DNA of 64,000 nt from Lytechinus variegatus. Taxonomy: Eukaryota > Echinodermata > Echinoidea > Temnopleuroida > Toxopneustidae. Each line of letters opens with the position of its first letter. Within the stretch, counting starts at the first letter, position 1. The stretch lies in contig NC_054740.1 of assembly GCF_018143015.1 (NCBI RefSeq), forward strand, positions 17,591,190 to 17,655,189, in the 5' to 3' direction. Both the position numbers and the translations under genes were made by a program. The notes beneath the pieces are model-generated. The model saw only the letters and a list, made by a program, of their open reading frames with translations, was not told the origin of the DNA and ran no database searches. Positions 23,076 through 35,206 of this stretch are shown here, in pieces.

Positions 23076-23800
23076 TGTTGGGATGTTTCAAGTCAACCAT
23101 CCAGTTCATCAGGATAAGGATATGAGTCCATGTATTATATCCGATGTAAAAAATAATATGTTCAGGAAATATAAATGTCGTCAGGACCACAGGCCTTTCC
23201 AGTCTCTAGAGAGGAGATGTCTGTCTGAAATCTCTTTTGATGAAAACACAAACTTGGATCTACAGAGAGCTCATAATCTAGGAGCTTTGAACTACTCTAA
23301 ATTAAATTTTCTGGCCTGTAGTCACTAGGAGTTGACAACTCCATTGTGTCTAGTCCTGAATGATATCCAGCCCCGAGTGACAAGTTTCAGATACTGTCCG
23401 GGATGCTGTGTGCCTGAGTTTGAACGTGAACTGTTGCCTTTAACAAACGCCCTCAACGATCATGTGCCTACGGCAAGTCTCGTCTGAGATTAAACCACTT
23501 TAAACCCATACCTATACTGTAAAAAATGCATTTATCCATCTTATAGAACATCAATAAATATAAGTCAATTTCTGTGATTCTTTCTACGTCAGTTACTCAC
23601 TAAAATGTCGCACTCTCAACCCCTCTCAACCCTCTCTTTACAAAGTACCAATAATATTTATCAATAAATTGCGATAAAACCATGTGATATCAGTGAGATT
23701 CAAACTATTTCTGACACTCAAAGTAATTTCCAATATTCAATGCGACATGAAGATATTGTATCCCCTCTATAACAATTATGCAACTAAACCTCCTTAATTC
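23076..23800. other. Intergenic DNA downstream of the RT fragments
   Basis: The first 250 bp may continue the second LINE fragment, although I see no further RT block. 23330-23800 shows nothing recognisable beyond AT-rich unique sequence. The 99-codon plus-strand frame at 23029-23328 runs antisense through the RT fragment and is not supported. Confidence 0.4.
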
Positions 23801-23819
23801 TTTGGGATCATCAGGGGAT

Positions 23820-24480
23820 CAGGCTTTCGCCAATGGGGGGGGGGGCGGTTCGACCAAATTATCCCCGATCGGCCGGCCGCTCAAACCTGATTTTTGTTTG
23901 TTTCCTTGAAAGTGTAGTCCTAAGAGTCACCTTTTAGCTTTATTCTTGTAAAACAACATAGATGTATGTAATAATCTTGTATTTTTGTTGTTGTTGAAAT
24001 TCAATGCATTTTGTCCTGAAATTGATCAAGATACATGACATATTTACCGCGAGCGTAAAGCACGAGCATAACTTTTGATATACGTTCTGGTCTAATCGAA
24101 AGAGGGCTAGCTATAGAGACGATACATATTTCAACAATTAATGCAAGCGCGAAGCGCGAGCTGATAATTTTTTACATTCCGACATAAAAATTGACATGCT
24201 AAACACTTTTTTGTTATTTTGAACGAGATAGGTAGGCCTACATAATTAAACAACTGATGCGAGCGCGAAGGGCGTGCGAAAAATTGATATTCAGACCTAA
24301 AAACGGGATACTCTATTCATGTTTTGAAAATCATGAAAACGATGGGTAATTGGTCATCTTCCTACATTAATGCGAGCACAAAGCGCGAGCAGAAATTATT
24401 TTGATCTTCTGATCTGAAACTGGATAATAAGTACGTTTTAAAAAAATGAACCAGCTTCGTATCTCAACATGCTTGCGCGT
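23820..24480 (+). repeat. Array of diverged GCGAAGC-motif units
   Basis: Four relatives of GCGAGCGCGAAGCGCGAGC occur at about 24049, 24144, 24260 and 24368, each followed by CTGAAAATTT-like sequence and a 'GATATTCNGACCTGAAAA' phrase, with spacing of about 95-115 bp. The segment opens with a poly-G run at 23837-23848. It is an older member of the family seen complete at 60474-61320. Confidence 0.65.
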
Positions 24481-25781
24481 GTTTTAGATTTAGACTTACA
24501 ATCAAGGCATTCTGAATACATTTTTTATCTTAAAAATCACTAATAAGTAAATCAATAAATGTTTGCACAATTTTTAGAATAACATTATAAACTATATGCG
24601 TTCACTTACTAATACTGCTTTGAATTACTGCACTCAAACTTCACACGCAAGTCAGCAATCTTGGCGGGAATCTTGGACAATGCACCATACTACGTGGTCA
24701 AACTAGTGTGACGCTGTTCAGCGTCTACGCCCAATTTTGTTTAACGGAAATAAATAAATCTAAATCTAATGTAAAGGTCAAACGGGGAGTTTCTTTATTT
24801 ACATGCGTGCAAACCAAAATCTCTTTCAGACAAACTAATGTCCATATGCGATAACCTAAAATGTCAAATGCAATAATCGATCAGCATGCTCACTTAGTAG
24901 AAAAAATCGAAAAGATGCGTACTGAGGAATTAAATGCATACTAGAAAAATTATAAATTCAAGGAGCTTTAAAATGGCCTACATTCCTACTGTACCAGTAG
25001 TAGTGGTTGTAGTAGTAGTAGTATTACTATCTCTACCTCTTCTAATTTTATTTCTACTCATAATGATAATGGTTAGTTTTGTCATATTCGCCCATATTCG
25101 CTCCTTGAGTTTATACGTATAGCAGACGATTCTTGTTTATACTACGTATGCAGACCCTAATGTTGCAGCGTTTTCATATAGAATACATAGCTATTAGGTC
25201 TTTTGTTGTATTGCTCAGCAACAAATGTCCACTGACCTTCGATCGCTCACTTCTCCATTACCGATATTAAAAAGCTGGAGAGAGCTCTTCGTTTGCTTAC
25301 GCACGCACGAAAATAATTCACATATATACGGTGGCGTATAGGGGGGCATATGCAACGGACCGCACCTTCAAGGGGCGCAAGTAGGGAGAAGTGACGAAAA
25401 TAATGAAAAGGGAAAATTAAGAGAAAATGCAAAGGAATAAAGGCGCACTGCAAAAAAGGAATACCACTGAAGCTTACTAATACCATGTCCTATGCTATTG
25501 CATGGTAACGCAATTTCCAACACATTTACAAAATTAATTTTTTATGTCTTTACCCAATGGGATGAATATTCGTCCCTATATACGTGCCAGCTTTTGAACA
25601 GTGATATATTCTCTTCAAGAATTCTAACAAACAGTCTGTAAACAGTGATGCAGTAGGCAGGTCTTCAAAAAGTAGATTCTTTTATCCAAGTGATATTCAT
25701 GACTAGATGTTTTTGCATATTTAATAAGCTTGGTGCGGACCAAAGCACCTCTTTTTATTCGGCCATGCTCTAAATATTGAC

Positions 25782-25943
25782 CAGGGGGCGTTTCATGAAA
25801 GGACCTGTTGGACGTTTTATCAGACAAGTCCCATTTTATCCGACAGTTACCATAGGAACAGTGCCTTTCAGCCAATCAAAATCATGGAAAGATGTCAGAT
25901 CTGACAACATGTCGGATGAAAATATTGATGAAACGCCCCCCTG
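25782..25943. mobile_element. 162-bp MITE with CAGGGGGCGTTTCAT ends
   Basis: The left end CAGGGGGCGTTTCATGA (25782) is inverted at the right as TGATGAAACGCCCCCCTG (25925-25943). The interior is partly self-complementary (GACAAGTCCCATTTTATC, GATGTCAGATCTGACAAC). The CAGGGG terminus suggests hAT affinity, but I find no 8-bp target duplication. Confidence 0.7.
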
Positions 25944-26073
25944 ATTTCATGTTTTGGGTATCTTTATAAAGAAGAAAAATCATAAAATGGTCTTATTAAA
26001 TGTTTTCTTTTCAGCACGCGCTCGCATTGATATTAAGCTTTAATATGATTGGTCGTGTGTTGACTAAGTGCAG

Positions 26074-26624
26074 TATATATATATTATATAAATAGTGTAC
26101 AATCTATTGTACAATATACTGGATTATATGTACGACAAATATAAAATTATCCCGAGTGCAGGTTTATTTCACCGAGGCCGAAGGCCGAGGTGAAATAGGC
26201 TATTTGGAGTTCATATAGTCCAGTAATATTGTATGATAGAACGTTCACTATTTATTATAGTAAATAGATCCCTCAATCTAAGCCCCCCATCATGGATTTT
26301 ACCATAGTCTAGATCTAGATGGCATACGTTCTTCTTACCTTATATTTGTGAAATTCCAATTGAACACGATGAACTCCTAATTAGATGTAGCAACAAATGA
26401 ACTCCAAACAGTCGATGAATTCCTAGGCCAGTTGAATGACAATGATATACAAATATATCGATTGAAAACAAATTAATCGATATTCTCCCCATTCATTTAA
26501 CACGGGTTTTGCCATCCAAAAATCTGAAGTTATATTGTACATATGTACAATATAACTTTTTGAAGGGAGGTCACGTGGTACCAATCCAGCCAATCACAGC
26601 TCGTATTTTACTACCACTATTTAC

Positions 26625-26640
<16 letters not shown>
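26074..26640. mobile_element. Possible inverted-repeat element bounded by ATA-AATAGTG / CACTATTTA-TAT
   Basis: ATATAAATAGTG near 26088 and CACTATTTACTATAT near 26614 are inverted. Further hairpins lie inside: TTGTACAATATAC at 26108, a TTTCACCGAGGCCGAAGGCC hairpin at 26167-26195, and ATTGTACATATGTACAAT at 26533-26550. It could be one non-autonomous element or a chance cluster of A/T palindromes. Confidence 0.4.
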
Positions 26641-26658
<18 letters not shown>

Positions 26659-26690
26659 GGTGGGTGAGGGAGGGTGTGTGTGTGTGTGTA
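26621..26690 (+). repeat. (TA)n(TG)n microsatellite
   Basis: About ten TA units are followed by TG units with GGGTGGGTGAGG interruptions. Overlapping open frames are artefacts of this run. Confidence 0.85.
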
Positions 26691-27046
26691 ATAATAATAA
26701 TAGCAAATTTTTATATAGCGCTTTTCCCAGAATGGCACAAAGCGCGTTACAGCTTATTATTATTTGGATTCATTGGATTCATTTCAATCCCGCACGAAAA
26801 ATGCACGATTTCCACTCCCTGGGGAGCATTCCTTGCATTCATCGTAGCCTCATTATGGCGCTGGCAAATTCAAACATACAATGTCTTTCGCATCCTACCG
26901 GGTACCAATTTGGCACCTGGGTCGAGAGTAGCAATGTGTGGATTAACGCCTTGCCAAAGGACGCTAGACTGCGCGGTGGGATTCGAACACACGACTCTCT
27001 GTTTACGAGGCGAGAGTCAAAACCACTACACCACGGCTCTTCCACT
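26690..27046 (-). mobile_element. Full-length tRNA-derived SINE (about 355 bp)
   Basis: On the minus strand: tRNA-like head with box A TGGTGTAGTGGTT near 27035 and box B GTGTTCGAATCCCACC near 26985, a body with GGCAAGGCGTTAATCCACACATTG and CGACCCAGGTGCCAAATTGG, then AAAGCGCTATATAAAAATTTGC and a TTA-type tail at 26690-26703. This is the most complete SINE in the window and a useful reference for the 3' fragments elsewhere. Confidence 0.85.
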
Positions 27047-27132
27047 CGAAGTATATATATATATATATATATATGTCCTTTGGAAAAACTGGTAATGGTC
27101 AAACGGATCGGGGTCGCCCTTGCCACTAACCC

Positions 27133-27202
27133 GTCTCTGTCGTCTAGTGGTTAAGGCACCGGTGTTCATAGCTGGGGCCCTGGTTCGATTCCCGGCAGAG
27201 AC
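27133..27202 (+). tRNA. tRNA-like sequence, apparent UCA anticodon (pseudogene or SINE head likely)
   Basis: A 70-nt cloverleaf can be drawn: a perfect 7-bp acceptor stem (GTCTCTG/CAGAGAC), 4-bp D stem GTCT/AGGC, 5-bp anticodon stem CCGGT/GCTGG with loop GTTCATA (anticodon TCA after U33), a 3-nt variable loop, and a T arm CCTGG-TTCGATT-CCCGG with one mismatch. A T6 run follows at 27204. TCA would read UGA, but the molecule lacks the long variable arm of tRNA-Sec. A tRNA-derived repeat or pseudogene is more likely than a working suppressor. Confidence 0.45.
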
Positions 27203-27336
27203 ATTTTTTCGGCATTACAATTTTTCCAAAAGGCAGATATAGCTCTGGGGAACCTTCATTTAAGCTACGCCTTCCATTGATCTCTTCATCCATTTCTTTC
27301 ACAAAATATTTAAATAAAAGAGTTGCCAAAGCTGTT

Positions 27337-27385
27337 GTATTATATTACATTATAATTATATTATATTATAATTATATTATATTGG
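27337..27385 (+). repeat. ATTATATTATA-type A/T repeat
   Basis: TTATATTA and TTATAATTA units repeat over about 48 bp and are self-complementary. The following kilobase to 28440 has no recognised feature apart from a C12 run at 27821. Confidence 0.7.
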
Positions 27386-28442
27386 GGATTTCACCCCAAA
27401 TGAACACAACAAATATAAAAGATTCCCAGCGGTCTAATAAATAGATGATACATTCCATGGACCTTGAGAGGAGTGCGTCATCATTTAAAAAATATATCAT
27501 AAACTAGAGTAGAGCTTCCCCGTTTGAACAAAAAAAAATGAAAACCAGTCAACCTGGATTTTATCACCGTGTTTCGTTATGACGCAGCCAATGTTTACAT
27601 TATCGATGTATTTTAAAATAAAAGCGATTTACTCACGAATAAAGTATTGAAAAGTGCAAGCAAACGGAAATAATTTGACACGATATCGATGTTCGAAGGT
27701 TACGTGAGATAACAGGTCAGCACGATTCCAATGGATATTTCCAAGCTATCCATAACCATCCTATAGCACAACTTTGAACATAATAATACTATTGAGGTAA
27801 TACACGAATTTTGTTCCTATCCCCCCCCCCCCTTCATTATTGTTGCTCAATCCGAAATCGTCTTGACTGTTAAGACCTCACAATTAGTCATCAATAATTT
27901 CGGACAATTTGACAGAATCAGTCGATTTGGCTAGAGTCACTCATTCTGAATATATATTATCAACAGTAAATTATCTTTTTTCTGTCAATTCGAAGCAGTC
28001 AACTTATAATACCCCAAAATCGAAAATGAAACTGTATGATAAAAATTGCCATCAAATTTCTGAGGACCAACAAACATGTTGTGGAATATAATGCCGAATT
28101 TAAGAATAGCCGAGAATGAATCTGCATGAAGCTCAAGTTAAAGTTGCAGCCCATTTTTTTTCATTTTGTAGTAAATTTTAACTTATCTATTTCGAAACAT
28201 TATTAACGGAATGAAAGATCTAAGTATCAAAAAGGTAAAATATTGCAGTATAAAAGATGGAAGATTATATCCCCACCCCGATTATATAACCCGAGAAAAG
28301 TACCCAATACAAATTAGGCCCCTAGAAATTATACATTAAAACAGTTTCACTCAGTTCAATGTCGAATCATTTTATTGACAAATAGACCTAATTGTAATGA
28401 CTGTAACTTTGATTCATCACAATGCCGAATCCTGACGATTGC

Positions 28443-28443
28443 A

Positions 28444-28536
<93 letters not shown>

Positions 28537-28541
28537 TATAC
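28443..28541 (+). repeat. (TA)n microsatellite
   Basis: About 48 TA units with a TATTATA break near 28471. Ile/Tyr alternating open frames through it are artefacts. Confidence 0.95.
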
Positions 28542-29289
28542 TGTATATTTCAGTTACAGTTCAGGAAACGCTTCTACAGTGCGTATCAAAAAAGTTTACA
28601 CTTTGAAAAAGCCCTGGGAATTAAAAAATATACAACATGTGGGTAATTTCTTCACATATAATCTTGGGTTTGGGTCTCATCTATCCAATGAAAGTAAAAG
28701 TTTTGACAGAATGTTACGTTTGAGTGAGCACTGTCCATTTTGGGGGAGTGGGGTGGGGCGCAATGCACTTTTCGATGTGTTTTGGGCAGGGAAACTAAGT
28801 TTAAAAAGGTAAAAGATATCTTCAAATCAATTTGACTAGCTAAACTCCACGTGTTCTTCATGATCAAGGTCTACTTTAGGTCTACTTTTTCAGAGTTCTG
28901 CGCAAATCATTTTTCACTAACTTTTCAAAAGTAAGCGATGCTCACTCAAGCGGAAATATTTTTAGACAGTTACATGTATATCGTCATTGGCTTAATGGAT
29001 CTGTACCAATGTTAAAATGTGGGAAAATCTTCAGGATATTACCAATTTATAATTTTACAGGATTTTTTATAAGTTTAATTTTTTTGTATGAACTGTATAG
29101 TCTATGTACAAGGGCTGGGAAGGATCATATTGTTGTTCGTTGGTCAGGATGAATATAGACGCACATTTAGCTTGATATCCTTCTCAGCAAACTTCTTAAT
29201 CATGTTTATTTTCATAATATAAGCATGATAACATAATTATATTTCAAACGTGTAATTTCTTGTAAGTCTTGATCTAGGAAGTCTGACAA

Positions 29290-29457
29290 CAGGGTGGATC
29301 CAGGATTCAGAATAAAACATGAGAAGGTCCCCCCCCCAAAAAAAAAAATGCCTTCACTTGCGCATACACGACATTCTCCACTATCTTTTTATAGATCTTA
29401 AAGGAGAAGGGGGGGGGGGTCACGGGTCGGATGTTCCCCTACCTGGATCGGCCATTT
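29290..29457. mobile_element. Small hAT-like MITE with 8-bp duplication TCTGACAA
   Basis: TCTGACAA occurs exactly at 29282-29289 and again at 29458-29465, bracketing a 168-bp segment whose ends share GATCCAGG in inverted orientation (CAGGGTGGATCCAGG left; CCTGGATCGGCC right). An 8-bp duplication and a CAGGG start suit the hAT superfamily. The right terminus is decayed. Confidence 0.5.
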
Positions 29458-29477
29458 TCTGACAACATGAATAAATG

Positions 29478-29832
29478 GGATTCAATTCAATTCAATTGAC
29501 TTGAATTGAACTGAATGGAATGGAATGGAATTGAATTGAATGGAATTGAATTGACTTGACTTGAACTTAATTGAATTTGATTGAATTGAATTGAATCGAA
29601 TTGAATTGGATTGAACTGAATTGAACTGAATTGAATTGAACAGAACCGAATTGAATTAAATAGAATTGAATCGAATCGAATTGAAATTTAATTGATTTTG
29701 ATTGAATTGAATTGAACTGAATTGAATTGAATTTAACTGAACTGAACTGAATTGAATTGAACTGAAATGAATTGAATACTGAACTGAATTGAATTAAATT
29801 GAATTGAATCGAATTGAAATGAATTGAATTAA
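29478..29832 (+). repeat. Degenerate (GAATT)n pentanucleotide array
   Basis: TTGAATTGAA and ACTGAATTGAA units repeat over about 355 bp with C/G substitutions (GAACTGAATCGAA), so the array has aged by point mutation. It is bounded by ATTCAATTC at the left and AAATGTATTAGC at the right. Confidence 0.9.
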
Positions 29833-29946
29833 ATGTATTAGCATTCGCAATGCGGAATTTTTTTCCATAGTATATTAACCATTTATTTATTTATTAGAAC
29901 ATATTTAATCAGGTACAAAAGATCAGTATAAAACTGTTTTTCATCA

Positions 29947-30683
29947 CACTGTGAAAAAAAGAGTAAATTTACGTTGGTCATTTTTTTGTTGGGTAATATA
30001 TACGTTGGTTATTGTTTTGTTGGGCATTATGTGCCCAATACTTAGGCAAATTTTTACTCTGCCGCTGCCAAAATACAGATGTCCAATTGTTGGGCTAGTA
30101 ATTGCCCTGCTGAGTGGTAAATGTTGCGAAACTTTACGATCACGAGTTGCGCTTGCAGCATGCTACACACGGTCGATAAGATATGGAGGAGCTTCTAGAT
30201 GACTGGGGGCTGGGGAGCCTCGCTGAATCTTTCATAGATGAGTTGCTTAAACGTTCTTTTAATTTTTTTATTTTGGACTTTACGTTAAGCATAATTTGTA
30301 AGGAATTTGTCAGAATAGGCCTACATACATGACATATATCTGACGCTGTTTTGTTTTTGCTTCACTCACTTGAGATATGCACTTGCACTTGTATGCATCG
30401 TTATTGTGCATGCAAAGCACTTTCGGATAAGGTCTCCGGATCGACACGGACCAGGTACACGAAGTGAGTGTAGGCCTTGCCCAGATGTTGGGTTAATAAC
30501 TTTATTAAAAAGTTGGGCAAATTAATGTCCCCCAAAATGTAGTTCAAAATATTACCCAACAGTTGGGCACATTAATGCCCCAACAACGTTGGGTAAAATA
30601 TTGCCCAGTAGTTGGTAGGGTTGACTATCGGCCCAACGTTGGGCAAAATATTGGGTAAAATATTGCCCAATTTTTTCACAGTG
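29947..30683. mobile_element. Non-autonomous element with CACTGTGAAAAAA ends and GTTGGGCA subrepeats
   Basis: The ends CACTGTGAAAAAA (29947) and TTTTTTCACAGTG (30671-30683) are inverted. Both subterminal zones are packed with GTTGGGYA/TGCCCAA repeats (29990-30110 and 30485-30668). The interior holds an 83-codon frame without recognisable domain. No target duplication is clear. Confidence 0.7.
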
Positions 30684-30689
30684 CAATGA

Positions 30690-33600
30690 CCTGATGAAAA
30701 CATAAAGAATAACATAAATCATCACATCATACATGAAAATATAGTCAAAATCTAAATCAAAGATAACAATACTTAGTAACATAAATAAACAAATATTGTT
30801 ACTTAAATGGTAATATTAATCAAACTAAAATATTTTGAACTATAAAAAGGAACAGTAACTAATTTTAATACTTCTAATTGTTTGTTTCAAGACAAAAATA
30901 TACATAAAGTGACATTTGACTACACAAACAAAAAGAAATACAACTCATGGCCTTTACATTTTTATGATTTTTATGAAACTAATTTAGGCCTATACAAATG
31001 GATAATAATAATGATACGTAAAATTTACAGGGTGCTTAATTTTGGTGTTTCTAAGCGGATGTTTGGAACAAAAGAGATCTGAACCCCCAAAGACGTGTGT
31101 TACTGTAAAATAAAATTCAATTCCATTATAGTCAAATTGATTAGAGCAAAATCAATGCTATTATTATTTATGTGGTTAAAGACAAGGGAAATGTCATTTT
31201 TAAGGTTTGTTGTGTCCCTTTTTGTCTAAGAGAACACCGGATTTTTTTGGCTTTGGTGGTCGCGTGAGTGGTTTATCCCCAGCATTCTCAGGTTCAAGTG
31301 ATGTGTATGACCCAATCGGAAATCCGTTATTCATTTCAAACAGGTATTAAATAATATGCGGAATTATCAGGAGGCATAAGGGGCCACAAACTTTGAGAAG
31401 GCCAGAAATCGCGTATGGGGCAAGATTTCTAAAAAGCTGCGAGAAAGCGAAGCAAGCGATCGAACAAAATATTTTGACCATTTTTGGTGATAGGTTTTGA
31501 CCTATTGAATACACAGAAAAAAACTACTGTATCACATTTTACCATCTTTTGTTCTTAAAGCTGGTCATGAAATTGTGGGCAGTCCAAGGGCCCCTTAAGC
31601 CCCGATCTGTACGTCAGTGATTAGAATGAGTTTTTTTTCTTTTATTCATTGAAACATAAGTAATACCCTCTCTATCAAACCTTATTTTTATTTTCAACTT
31701 ACCTGTCATAAAGTATAATTTATACGAAGTAATATATATATATCTAACTCCATCATGTCTACTAACAGAGTAAAAACATGTAAAACAATAAAGATAAAAA
31801 ACAAACAAAATAGAACATAACAAAAATGAAAAGATAGGCATATACCATTTGAAAAAAAAGAAAGTATATAGGGGATGAACAAAGACATGATCTATAGACC
31901 TAATCAAACTTTAAAATAAAATCAATTTGTCTAGCAAATATTTGAAAATTCCTTCCATTTCCGCACTCCAGGGTCGCAACGCCTTAAAATATTGTTTTCA
32001 ATGAATTGCGGTAAATTGATATATTCCCTTAGACCAACACAAATCAATTATGCATCACAAGTAGCCTGTGGGTTCACTCCACGGAACAGAATTATGCTGC
32101 GATTATTCGTCACATCACTTTGAATAACCAATTACTTAGAATTTAAAAAAAAATCTAATGCAACAAGAGTTCAGCAATGGTACCAATGTTCACTTATGTG
32201 TGTCACCTGTCCAATTAGAGGAGGGAGTCGGGTACACTCAGAATTGGTTCGTCTGGGTTATGCTACACACATACACTTTTTTTAAAGGATTCCATAAAAA
32301 GGACGACCCTCTGATGTCCATTATTTTGACAGTATCGGAGATAATAGATCACTCCTGATATTTGAATAGCTGAATTAAGCGGAGCCATTTATCTTTTCCA
32401 GAAGTTTCCTGTATACAGATCCATACCCTTAAACCGAGGGGTCCCTATAGGGAAATTGCGACCTATTGCCAAATAATTTCTATATGAGGGGAATATCCCA
32501 ATACCGTCGGGAAAGTATCTTTTAATGAATAAATGATACTGATACCCATATAATTGATATACTTTCTTATGCGTTTCCCTTTCCTCGTTTTCCTTAGAAG
32601 CCTTGAGACGAATCTATACCACAAAATACATATTCATTGCTTGGTTTAGCAAAGAGACGTGACGTCAAAATGCCCTGGGAGACGGAGCTCGACGGATGTT
32701 AAACTTTACAAAGTTGAGCCAATCGCATCTATGAACTATATTACATAGTAAACGAAACATTTGTATAATTTACTTTTAGTCCCATGTTGGCCCTGGGAAG
32801 CGGGGTTGCTCGGAGAGCTGAAGCATCCCCAAGATTTTTCGGGGGGGCGGGGTGCTGGGTATGTTATACACCGTCTGAAATCGTCCTATGATTTCTATTC
32901 TATTTTCTCGTTTTAGGGATGAAAAAGATAACTGGTAGGCTTAATTGGTGAGTTAAAAAATTAACAAGAGTAATTGAGAGAATGGGTTAATTTCGTTTTG
33001 ACGGATTTGTGAACACTATACAGAATAAAAAAAAATAGCACGTTGTTTAAGCCTGTCACTCTACCAACAAGTTGTTTAATTTTTCTATTTGACAGTTGTT
33101 TAAAAAGTTTAAACAGTAGTTGTTAAAGTGACTCGCTTAAAAATTTGAACAGCGTTTTTACAGTGTAGCTTCTTTTTAAAAAGAACTGGCGCGCGGTGCG
33201 GATCGTCACCACTTGTTGAAATGACGTTCAGGACATCCCTCACAAAACTAGGAAGTGATGAGGAAATATAGAACAAACACAATCCGATACAACTACTTAA
33301 TTGTTAGTCAAGGCACACATTCATTGGTCATAATGCAATCATCACACTGAAGTCGTTAAAAGTTGAAAGTGATACCGCGGAATAATCAACCCCGAAGTGC
33401 AGGCGTGGGCGCGAACTCTAAGTGGGATAAATTAATATCAACCTCTTGATAACTCAAATCCGATCGAATTGTTTTTGATATCGTCTGCACTGTCTCTGGC
33501 AGAGGGTGGAAAGTGTTCTTTCGGGTTCCTGTGAGAACCTTTGCTCTTGTAGGTCCTCCAGAAAGAAATATCTCAGTTCAAACATCGAGTAGTCTACAGA
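30690..33600. other. Intergenic DNA upstream of the growth-factor gene
   Basis: Mostly AT-rich unique sequence. 31340-31615 resembles the G-rich end of the GCGAAGC family (GCGAGAAAGCGAAGCAAGCG at 31439). 32795-32870 is a copy of the GTGCT/AGCACCCC repeat. 33030-33170 contains repeated TTGTTTAA/TTTAAACA words ending TTTTTACAGTG, possibly a decayed MITE. No gene is supported. Confidence 0.45.
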
Positions 33601-33612
33601 TAGACAGAAGTC

Positions 33613-33690
33613 ATGAATTGGAACTATATTAGTTTGTTGGGCTGGATCTTCTTGCAGTTAATTACTGAGAATTCATGTGTTAAAAATGAG
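33613..33690 (+). CDS. Growth-factor exon 1 (signal peptide)
   Basis: ATG at 33613 begins MNWNYISLLGWIFLQLITEN, a short N region, hydrophobic core and a likely cleavage before or after the first Cys (ENSC/VKNE). Donor GAG/gtaaga, phase 0. No earlier in-frame ATG is near, and 5' UTR sequence presumably lies just upstream from about 33480. Confidence 0.82.
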
Positions 33691-35175
33691 GTAAGACAAA
33701 GAGTCAATACTTTTTTTCATTTTTTTTTTCATTTTGTCGAAATATGATTATGCATCGAAATGTTGTTTTCCTTTATCATTTCACAATGTATCAAAGTTAA
33801 ACTCTTATCGATTCATTTTTGTACTTATTAGTATTTTTAGCAAAAATAACAAGTTTAGTCATTGTTTTCATTACAGCACCCTTATTTTTCATTTTCAGAC
33901 GAATATTTACAAGCAGTGTTATTGCAAGTCCTAATTATTTTTTATTGAAGATCAACAAGTTTGTTTTGAATTTTCCAAGTCCATCTACTTTCTTCTAGAC
34001 TTTGTATTATTTACAATTTTATGACATCCTAAACACAATTTTGAAGACTCGATGAAATGTTTTATGATGTTCATATTCGTCTAATTCTTTCGTGTCTTTT
34101 TAGTGTAAATACATTCCTTTACTTTGAGCATCCCCCCCCCCCCCATAGTCAGATTTAAGAAAATGAATGCATATTATTCATGGACACGTACTATTATTTT
34201 TCATGTAGTGTGTTATGAAAATTACGGTACTTTACTTTTTGAAAAATCGAAAAAAAATAAAAATGCACGAAGTTGCGAGGTGGTTTTGATCAGTTAGGGC
34301 TTCGTGTCTAAGGAATCTATTTTTTAGAACGATATAAAGAAACATTAAATGAACTTTTGGGATTTCGACAGGTTTAAACTTTCAGCATTCCGATAATTTG
34401 TAATTAAGTAGATTGCAAACTAAAACCATTGTGGTATCCCTATATAAATTATACCCGACTGCGTGCTTCTCTTTACTTTCAACAAAAATATGATATTCGT
34501 ATTATTGTGCTGAATTTCAATGGAGTAGCTTATCATATTTTGATTCAGTAAAAAAAATTGTGTTAAAAGATTGTAGATGAAAAGTTCATTTCATGCGCAT
34601 TGCTAGAATTTTTCGTGAGTCCTTTTTATGCGATATATTTGATAATACAAACTGCAATAACTATTACAAAAAACAACAACCAGTGCACAAACAAACCAAC
34701 ATTGCTTCATTTAGCAAACTTCACTTGTTCGATCCAAACTTAGATATCATACGGCATCAAGATAAGTCTAAAACAAAACATTTAACTTGATAAATGAACA
34801 AAAGCTTTTTCCAATTTCATAGCCTTGGAAAGCATGATCTGCGGAGAGCCGAGTTCAAATTTACGAACTAATCAGTTAGACTCGTTTTTATCTGCCTTAT
34901 ATCAATTCGGATCACGGTTACCATAGCAACTTGAATCATCGACTAACCTTCAAGAAACGATGTGAACTCGTCAGCCCCCCAAAATGTATATTTTGCAGAT
35001 ATTTCTATAAAGAAAAAAATAATGATGACCTGATATCGTGTAGACATATACACTTTTACCTAGAAGAAAAAGATGGAAGAAATGATTAAAAGAAATAAAG
35101 GAAGAAGGAAAGAAAGAAAGAAAGAAAGAAAGAAAGGAAGGATGGAAGGAAGGAAGAAAGAAAGAAAGGAAGGAA

Positions 35176-35206
<31 letters not shown>

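Noticed and set aside
29947..30683. CACTGTG/CACAGTG termini as RAG/Transib recombination-signal-like ends
   Set aside because: The heptamer fits, but there is no nonamer at a 12 or 23 spacing and no 5-bp target duplication (CATCA against CAATG).
33030..33170. MITE with TTTTTACAGTG end upstream of the growth-factor gene
   Set aside because: Repeated TTGTTTAA words and one CACTGT-like end are present, but I could not find a convincing matching left end.
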